This document shows, piece by piece, positions 39,480 to 43,274 of a stretch of DNA of 43,274 nt (position 1 is the stretch's first letter; every line of letters begins with the position of its first letter). Under the pieces are notes generated by a model. The model had not been told where the DNA came from. It saw only the letters and a list, made by a program, of their open reading frames with translations, and ran no database searches. The stretch lies in assembly GCA_000719105.1 (NCBI GenBank), contig JODX01000033.1, positions 1-43,274 on the forward strand, given 5' to 3'. This DNA comes from Streptomyces sclerotialus. GTDB taxonomy: Bacteria > Actinomycetota > Actinomycetes > Streptomycetales > Streptomycetaceae. The position numbers and the translations under genes are program-made.

Positions 39480-40289
39480 TCATCCCGCCAGCGGAAGCTC
39501 CGCCGTCTCGGCCAGCAGCGCGCGCACCTCGTCGATCACCGGCTGGTGCAGGGGCAGCATGAGATGCCCCACCCCATGGACGAGCAGATTGCGCGCCCGC
39601 AGGTCCGGGTGGTCGAGGCGGGCCCTGCTCGTGGGGACGACGGCCTCGTCGAGATCGCTGTAGAAGCACACGAACCGCGTACGGCAGCGGGGGCACGGCT
39701 CGCCGAGCTCGGCCAGCAGCGGGCTGCCCGGGCGCAACTGCCGCAGCAGGGGGTGCATGGGGGCCCACTGGGCCATCGCGGTACCGCCGTGCGGCGTGGC
39801 CAGCGTGATCAACAGCGGTACGTGGGCGTCACCGCCGAGCCGCTGCACGTAGTAGCGCGCGATCAGCCCGCCCAGGCTGTGCCCCACCACGCACACGGGC
39901 CGCCCGCCGGTCAGTCTCCGCACCTCCTCCACCTGTTCGCCCAGCTCCTGGGCGGCCGTGGGGATGTCCGGGTGGTAGGCGTTGTACGACGCCGTCACGA
40001 AGGGCCCGGCACCGCAGTCGTGCAGCCCGCCGCGCAGCCGCGAGAAGATCGAGGCGCGGTCGGCCAGCCCGTGCACGAACATCACCGGCAGGCCCGGGAG
40101 GCCCGCGCAGTCCAGCGGTGGCGGCACCTCCTGGTCACCCCCGAGCCACCCGGCGACCTGCCGCGCGCCGCGAACGGCCAGATCGAGCGGCAGCCCGGCC
40201 AGCCGCATCGTGGCCCAGCCTGTCTCCAGAGCGGCGCCCCGGACCAGACTCAGCCACGGAACACCAGGACGCGGTCCTTCGTTCACCAT
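39480..40289 (-). CDS. Alpha/beta hydrolase, lipase-like
   Basis: 269 aa from the ATG at 40289, with AAGGGG about 8 nt upstream. The alpha/beta hydrolase fold shows MFVHGLADRASIFSRLRGGLHD (oxyanion region), nucleophile elbow VCVVGHSLGGLIARYYVQRLGG, TLATPHGGTAMAQWAP, FYSDLDEAVVPTSRARL and the terminal VHGVGHLMLPLHQPV (catalytic His). The triad is Ser in GHSLGG, Asp in SDLDEAVVP and His in GVGHL. This is the triacylglycerol-lipase/esterase EstA/LipA type (PGAP1-like fold). A hydrophobic N-terminus is missing, so it is probably cytosolic or membrane-associated. Substrate chain length is unknown. Confidence 0.85.
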   Translation of the reverse strand: MVNEGPRPGVPWLSLVRGAALETGWATMRLAGLPLDLAVRGARQVAGWLGGDQEVPPPLDCAGLPGLPVMFVHGLADRASIFSRLRGGLHDCGAGPFVTASYNAYHPDIPTAAQELGEQVEEVRRLTGGRPVCVVGHSLGGLIARYYVQRLGGDAHVPLLITLATPHGGTAMAQWAPMHPLLRQLRPGSPLLAELGEPCPRCRTRFVCFYSDLDEAVVPTSRARLDHPDLRARNLLVHGVGHLMLPLHQPVIDEVRALLAETAELPLAG

Positions 40290-40473
40290 GCTCCCGGCCC
40301 CTTCCGGCGCAAGGAGCCGACCGGCCTCGGACCCGGCTGCGCGAGCCCGCACACCGGCCGATCCCTTTCGTTTCTCGGACCTCACCCAGTACCCGGCGTG
40401 GACAGGCGCAACACGCGTCCCATGAGGTCGCAGCGGCGCGGCACGCGTGCTTCCACTCGGCCTCGGCCGACAG

Positions 40474-40500
40474 CCGGTACCGCCGGTACCGCCGGTACCG
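40474..40500. repeat. Triple 9-bp palindromic repeat
   Basis: CCGGTACCG is repeated three times without gap (40474-40482, 40483-40491, 40492-40500). Each contains the palindrome CGGTACCG. It sits between the DUF6624 stop and the lipase start. Confidence 0.92.
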
Positions 40501-40515
40501 GCGGGGAAGAGGCCC

Positions 40516-41067
40516 CTAGAACCCCTTCGTCCTGAGGCCGGAGCGCAGCGTCCGCAGGTGTTCGCCCAGTGGGCCCAGTCCCACGTCGTGGCGGCGTTCG
40601 TCCACGGTCTGCGGGTGCCGCAGCGGGTACGGGGTGAGGGTGGCGGGGTCGATGCGGGTGCCGTAGAACTGCGGCTGGCCCAGCTCGACCGCGCAGTGGT
40701 CGGCGATGTACGCGTGGTGCACGGTCGGGCACCCGCCGTCCGCCGCGGCCTCCGCGATCAGGTCGCGGCAGAGGAGCTGGAACCCCAGGTCCGGTGCGTG
40801 CAGCAGGATCATCAGGGCCGCTGTCGACGCCGGCTCGCCGACCAGTTCGGCGGTGGGCCAGCCGTGGCGGTCGACCATCACCCTGAGGGCCCGCGCGTTG
40901 TCGTTCCGGCACCGTTCGATGCGGTGCCGGGCCGGAGCGCCGGGGGCCGGGCGGATCTCCCGTGCGAGCCGCCGCTCCTCCTCGATCCTGCGGATCAGTT
41001 CCGCGGCGAGGGCCTCCTCCCGGGCGACCTCCTGGTGCGGCCCTCTCACGCGGCCGTCCCCGGGCAT
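40516..41067 (-). CDS. DUF6624 family protein
   Basis: 183 aa from the ATG at 41067, chosen because AAGGGAG lies just upstream; the frame stays open to an ATG at 41145 that has no ribosome site. The DUF6624 core is clear: RIEEERRLAREI, NDNARALRVMVDRHGWPTAELVGEPASTAALMILLHAPDLGFQLLCRDLIAEAAADGGCP, then HHAYIADHCAVELGQPQFYGTRID and PYPLRHPQTVDERRHDVGLGPLGEHL. This family of about 150-200 aa proteins is common in bacteria, has a conserved HGWP and QxYGT, and no known function. It is divergent from the 143-aa hypothetical gene. Confidence 0.85.
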   Translation of the reverse strand: MPGDGRVRGPHQEVAREEALAAELIRRIEEERRLAREIRPAPGAPARHRIERCRNDNARALRVMVDRHGWPTAELVGEPASTAALMILLHAPDLGFQLLCRDLIAEAAADGGCPTVHHAYIADHCAVELGQPQFYGTRIDPATLTPYPLRHPQTVDERRHDVGLGPLGEHLRTLRSGLRTKGF

Positions 41068-41414
41068 CCGCTCCCTTGGGGCGCGACCGCCTTCACCGCG
41101 TCTCTCGGTCGTCCGTCCGTCACGGTGGCCATCCAGGTCTCGCATCGAGTTGCCGGCGCGGCCCGCCCGTGCCCGCTCGGGGCGGCAACTGGCGCCGGGA
41201 AAGGGTGAGTCGAGGTGCCCGACGCGCACGGAGTGCGGCGGTTCCCCTGGTTCCCATGGTGGCCGATGGGCACGGTCGGCGAACGGCGTTCGGACAATTT
41301 CGGCCTGTGTTCCCGCAAGGACGCACAAGCTGCAGCACCGTCTCGCCGCGTGCGGATTCGCTGTGTCCGGCGGGATGTGTGGGAACGACTGGGTTTTCGG
41401 GGAACCCGGAGGAC
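41068..41414. other. Divergent intergenic region with no recognised gene
   Basis: This 347-bp region between the DUF6624 gene and the 143-aa hypothetical presumably holds both promoters. Long open frames cross it but have no convincing domain or start. A strong hairpin or recognised operator was not found. Confidence 0.4.
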
Positions 41415-41846
41415 ATGAACGAGCCGAATCTGCCACCGAACAGCCGTGCGCTGGACGTCCATTTGGATCTCCTGCGTGTGAGCATGACGCCCGAGGAGTA
41501 CGAGATCCTGCTCGGCCTCGTCGCTCCGGTGCTGCGGGCGATCGAGGAGGAGGATCCCGCCCCGGTCGGCTTCGGACTGGACGACGACGAGGTGACGGGG
41601 GTCCCGGACAACATCCGTGACGAGGCGGCCCTGGTCGTCGCCACGGCCGTCACCGGCCGTCTCGACAACGAACTGATCCAGATCGACGTGGAGGGCTGCG
41701 GAGAAGTACGCATCGTCACCGACGCCGCCACGGCGTCCGACCCGGAGCGCCGCGCGGACATCGCCGACTGCATCCGCGAACGGTACCGGCAGGATCAGGA
41801 GCTACGGGGCATCGCCGAGGCGAGCGGCATCCCGACGGACCTGTGA
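41415..41846 (+). CDS. Acidic hypothetical protein
   Basis: 143 aa from the ATG at 41415, with GGAGGA (41408-41413) very close upstream. Sequence features are a short N-terminus NEPNLPPNSRALDVHLDLLRVSMTPEEYEILLGLVAPVL, a Glu/Asp-rich region EEEDPAPVGFGLDDDEVTGV, a beta-like stretch ELIQIDVEGCGEVRIVTDAATA, and a C-terminal helix. It is strongly acidic and soluble. It is not assigned to any family. A hairpin follows at 41853. It is probably monocistronic. Confidence 0.65.
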   Translation: MNEPNLPPNSRALDVHLDLLRVSMTPEEYEILLGLVAPVLRAIEEEDPAPVGFGLDDDEVTGVPDNIRDEAALVVATAVTGRLDNELIQIDVEGCGEVRIVTDAATASDPERRADIADCIRERYRQDQELRGIAEASGIPTDL

Positions 41847-41852
41847 GCCGTC

Positions 41853-41876
41853 CGCCCGGCAGGCCCCGGCCGGGCG
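41853..41876 (+). terminator. Hairpin after the 143-aa gene
   Basis: 8-bp arms CGCCCGGC (41853-41860) and GCCGGGCG (41869-41876), 8-nt loop, starting 6 bp after the stop. Confidence 0.6.
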
Positions 41877-42048
41877 AGGAGATGGAAGGGCGGCCGTGTA
41901 CTCCCAGGCGCTTCGGGTACGTCCTTGAGCGTGACCGAGGACGAGGTCTTGTCCGGAGCCGACTGAAAGAGACACGTTCGTGCTTACCGCTGGAGCTGTT
42001 GGCCTGCCGGAACTCCGCCATGCCCGCCGCTGCGGAAGGTGACGGGCG

Positions 42049-42537
42049 GTGGGCTGTGAACAGGACGCCGACGTCCGCGAGGGCCGGGTCGCCCGGCAGG
42101 TGACCGATGCGGTGGAGAGCCTGGTGACCCTCTGGTTCGCCGCCGTCGAGGACGTCACCCCGCGGCTTCCCGCCCGCCAGATACAGGCCCTGCGGGTGGT
42201 GCGCCGGAGACCCGAACTCAACCTCACGGCACTGGCCGAACACCTGGAGATCGGGCTGCCCACCGCCAGCCGGATGTGCGACCGGCTGGTCGCCGCGGGG
42301 CTGCTGCGGCGCACCGTACAGCCCGTGGACCGGCGCGAGGTGCAGCTGGTCGTGACCGCCCACGGGGACCGGTTCCTCGCCGACGTCACCGACCGGCTGT
42401 CCGCGTATCTCGCGACCGCGCTGGACGTGCTGTCCCCCGGGCAGCGCACGGCACTGCAGGAGATACTGCGCGGCTTCCACGAGGCCCACGTCCTGGCGGA
42501 CGCGCGGCCCGAGCGGGGCGGCGCGGCCGGCGACTGA
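42049..42537 (+). CDS. MarR-family transcriptional regulator
   Basis: 162 aa from the GTG at 42049, behind GGAAGG about 9 nt upstream. It is a winged-helix MarR dimer fold: QVTDAVESLVTLWFAAVEDVTPRLPARQIQALRVVRRRPELNLTALAEHLEIGLPTASRMCDRLVAAGLLRRTVQPVDRREVQLVVTAHGDRFLADV, covering helix-turn-helix and wing (RTVQPVDRREVQL). The C-terminal helices form the dimer interface. It is convergent with the SpoIIE-type phosphatase gene 4 bp away, so it is not an obvious operon partner. The target is unknown; MarR proteins sense phenolics or oxidants and usually repress neighbours. Confidence 0.88.
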   Translation: MGCEQDADVREGRVARQVTDAVESLVTLWFAAVEDVTPRLPARQIQALRVVRRRPELNLTALAEHLEIGLPTASRMCDRLVAAGLLRRTVQPVDRREVQLVVTAHGDRFLADVTDRLSAYLATALDVLSPGQRTALQEILRGFHEAHVLADARPERGGAAGD

Positions 42538-42541
42538 CGCG

Positions 42542-43274
42542 TCAGAGGCGCGGTACGGGGGCCGGCGGCGCCGTGGAGTCCGCCGCCGAGCTGTGGACGT
42601 GGCACAGCAGCAGACACACGTCGTCGTCGTGCTCGGAGTCGTGCAGCAGCGGATGGAGCAGCCGGTCGGCGGAACCGTCCAGGTCCGCGTCGAGCTCGGC
42701 GGACCCGAACTCCGCGAGGGCCGAGGAGAGCCGGTGGATGCCCGGATCTATGCCCTGGGCCCGGCGCTCGACGAGACCGTCCGTGTAGAGCGCCAGCGTC
42801 GACCCGGGCGGCAGCGGCACGGTGTGGTCCCCGATCTGCTGCCGCAGCGGGATGCCGAGCATGGCGCCCGGCTTGGCGTCCAGGGCCCGCACCCGGCCGT
42901 CGGGGGTGCGCAGCACCGGCGGCGGATGTCCCGCGGCGGCCCAGGTCAGGGTGGGTTCGTCGGGGTGGAAGCGGGCGATGACGGCCGTCGCGTACAGGTC
43001 GGGCTGCAGATGGTGCAGAAACGTGTGCAGCCGGGTGAGGAGCTGTCCCGGACTGCCCCCGTCGACGGCGTAGGCGCGCAGCGCGGTGCGCAGCTGGCTC
43101 ATCATCACGGCGGCGTGCAGCCCGTGCCCGGTCACGTCGCCGATGACGGTGATCAGCCCGCCGTCGGGCTGGCGGAAGGCGTCGTACCAGTCGCCGCCGA
43201 CGTTCATGCCGCGGGTGGCCGGCAGATAGCGCGCCGCCAGGCGCAGGCCCGGTGTCGTCGGCAGGTCCGTGAGC
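42542..43274 (-). CDS. SpoIIE/PP2C-type serine phosphatase, 5' part beyond window
   Basis: The gene is open to the right edge. In frame, the visible protein starts with LTDLPTTPGLRLAARYLPATRGMNVGGDWYDAF and continues through the PPM/SpoIIE domain: metal ligands GGDWYDA and IGDVTGHGLHAAV, ALYTDGLVERR and the terminal DDDVCLLLCHVH. About 240 residues are visible. The missing N-terminus in this family usually carries PAS, GAF or HAMP sensor domains. It is a Mn-dependent serine/threonine phosphatase of the regulatory cascade type common in Streptomyces (sigma-factor partner switching). Confidence 0.92.
   Translation of the reverse strand, partial: LTDLPTTPGLRLAARYLPATRGMNVGGDWYDAFRQPDGGLITVIGDVTGHGLHAAVMMSQLRTALRAYAVDGGSPGQLLTRLHTFLHHLQPDLYATAVIARFHPDEPTLTWAAAGHPPPVLRTPDGRVRALDAKPGAMLGIPLRQQIGDHTVPLPPGSTLALYTDGLVERRAQGIDPGIHRLSSALAEFGSAELDADLDGSADRLLHPLLHDSEHDDDVCLLLCHVHSSAADSTAPPAPVPRL

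Overview
The window is high-GC actinobacterial DNA. Gene style (GTG and TTG starts, GC-rich third positions), the streptophobe, SPW-repeat and PopR/ClpP3/ClpP4 families, and a GH19 chitinase behind DasR-type sites all point to a Streptomyces chromosome. No rRNA, tRNA, CRISPR array, insertion sequence or phage gene was seen. The content is accessory metabolism in short units, about 43 protein genes on both strands.

1-2.0 kb: a 25-bp tandem repeat, an SPW-repeat membrane protein, a 55-aa conserved-looking small protein and a LysR regulator. 2.0-9.0 kb: an organosulfur scavenging operon (sfnG, a DszC/SfnB-like monooxygenase, ssuE, sfnB, ssuD), divergent from the LysR gene and preceded by a 27-codon leader peptide with a Cys-Cys pair, probably a cysteine-sensing attenuator. 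A convergent acyl-CoA-dehydrogenase-like gene closes it. No sulfonate ABC transporter is present.

9.0-18.8 kb: chitinase with two DasR-like elements, a small membrane-anchored protein, a VOC protein, adenosine deaminase, DinB protein, a secreted beta-helix protein behind a LacI-like palindrome, a gene-poor stretch of about 0.8 kb, a GT-C-like membrane protein, and a LysR/aldo-keto reductase divergent pair. 18.8-26.9 kb: NTF2-like protein, hypothetical, streptophobe, a second aldo-keto reductase, popR and the clpP3-clpP4 operon (ClpP4 has Gly where the catalytic His should be), a PhnB-like protein, TerC and a zinc alcohol dehydrogenase.

27-35 kb: VOC protein, RNase HI with a Cys-rich tail, SRPBCC and AIM24 proteins, a Nudix hydrolase with an overlapping 26-codon leader frame, LysG/LysE, an MFS exporter and a third aldo-keto reductase. 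35-43 kb: an unusual pair (polysaccharide pyruvyl transferase plus FAD oxidoreductase), SDR, small membrane protein, lipase-like hydrolase, DUF6624 protein, hypothetical, MarR regulator, and a SpoIIE-type phosphatase running off the right edge.

Two features recur. Short perfect tandem repeats with units of 6-25 bp lie between genes or at gene ends. Several genes have a -10-like hexamer 6-7 nt before the start codon and no Shine-Dalgarno, which suggests leaderless mRNAs.
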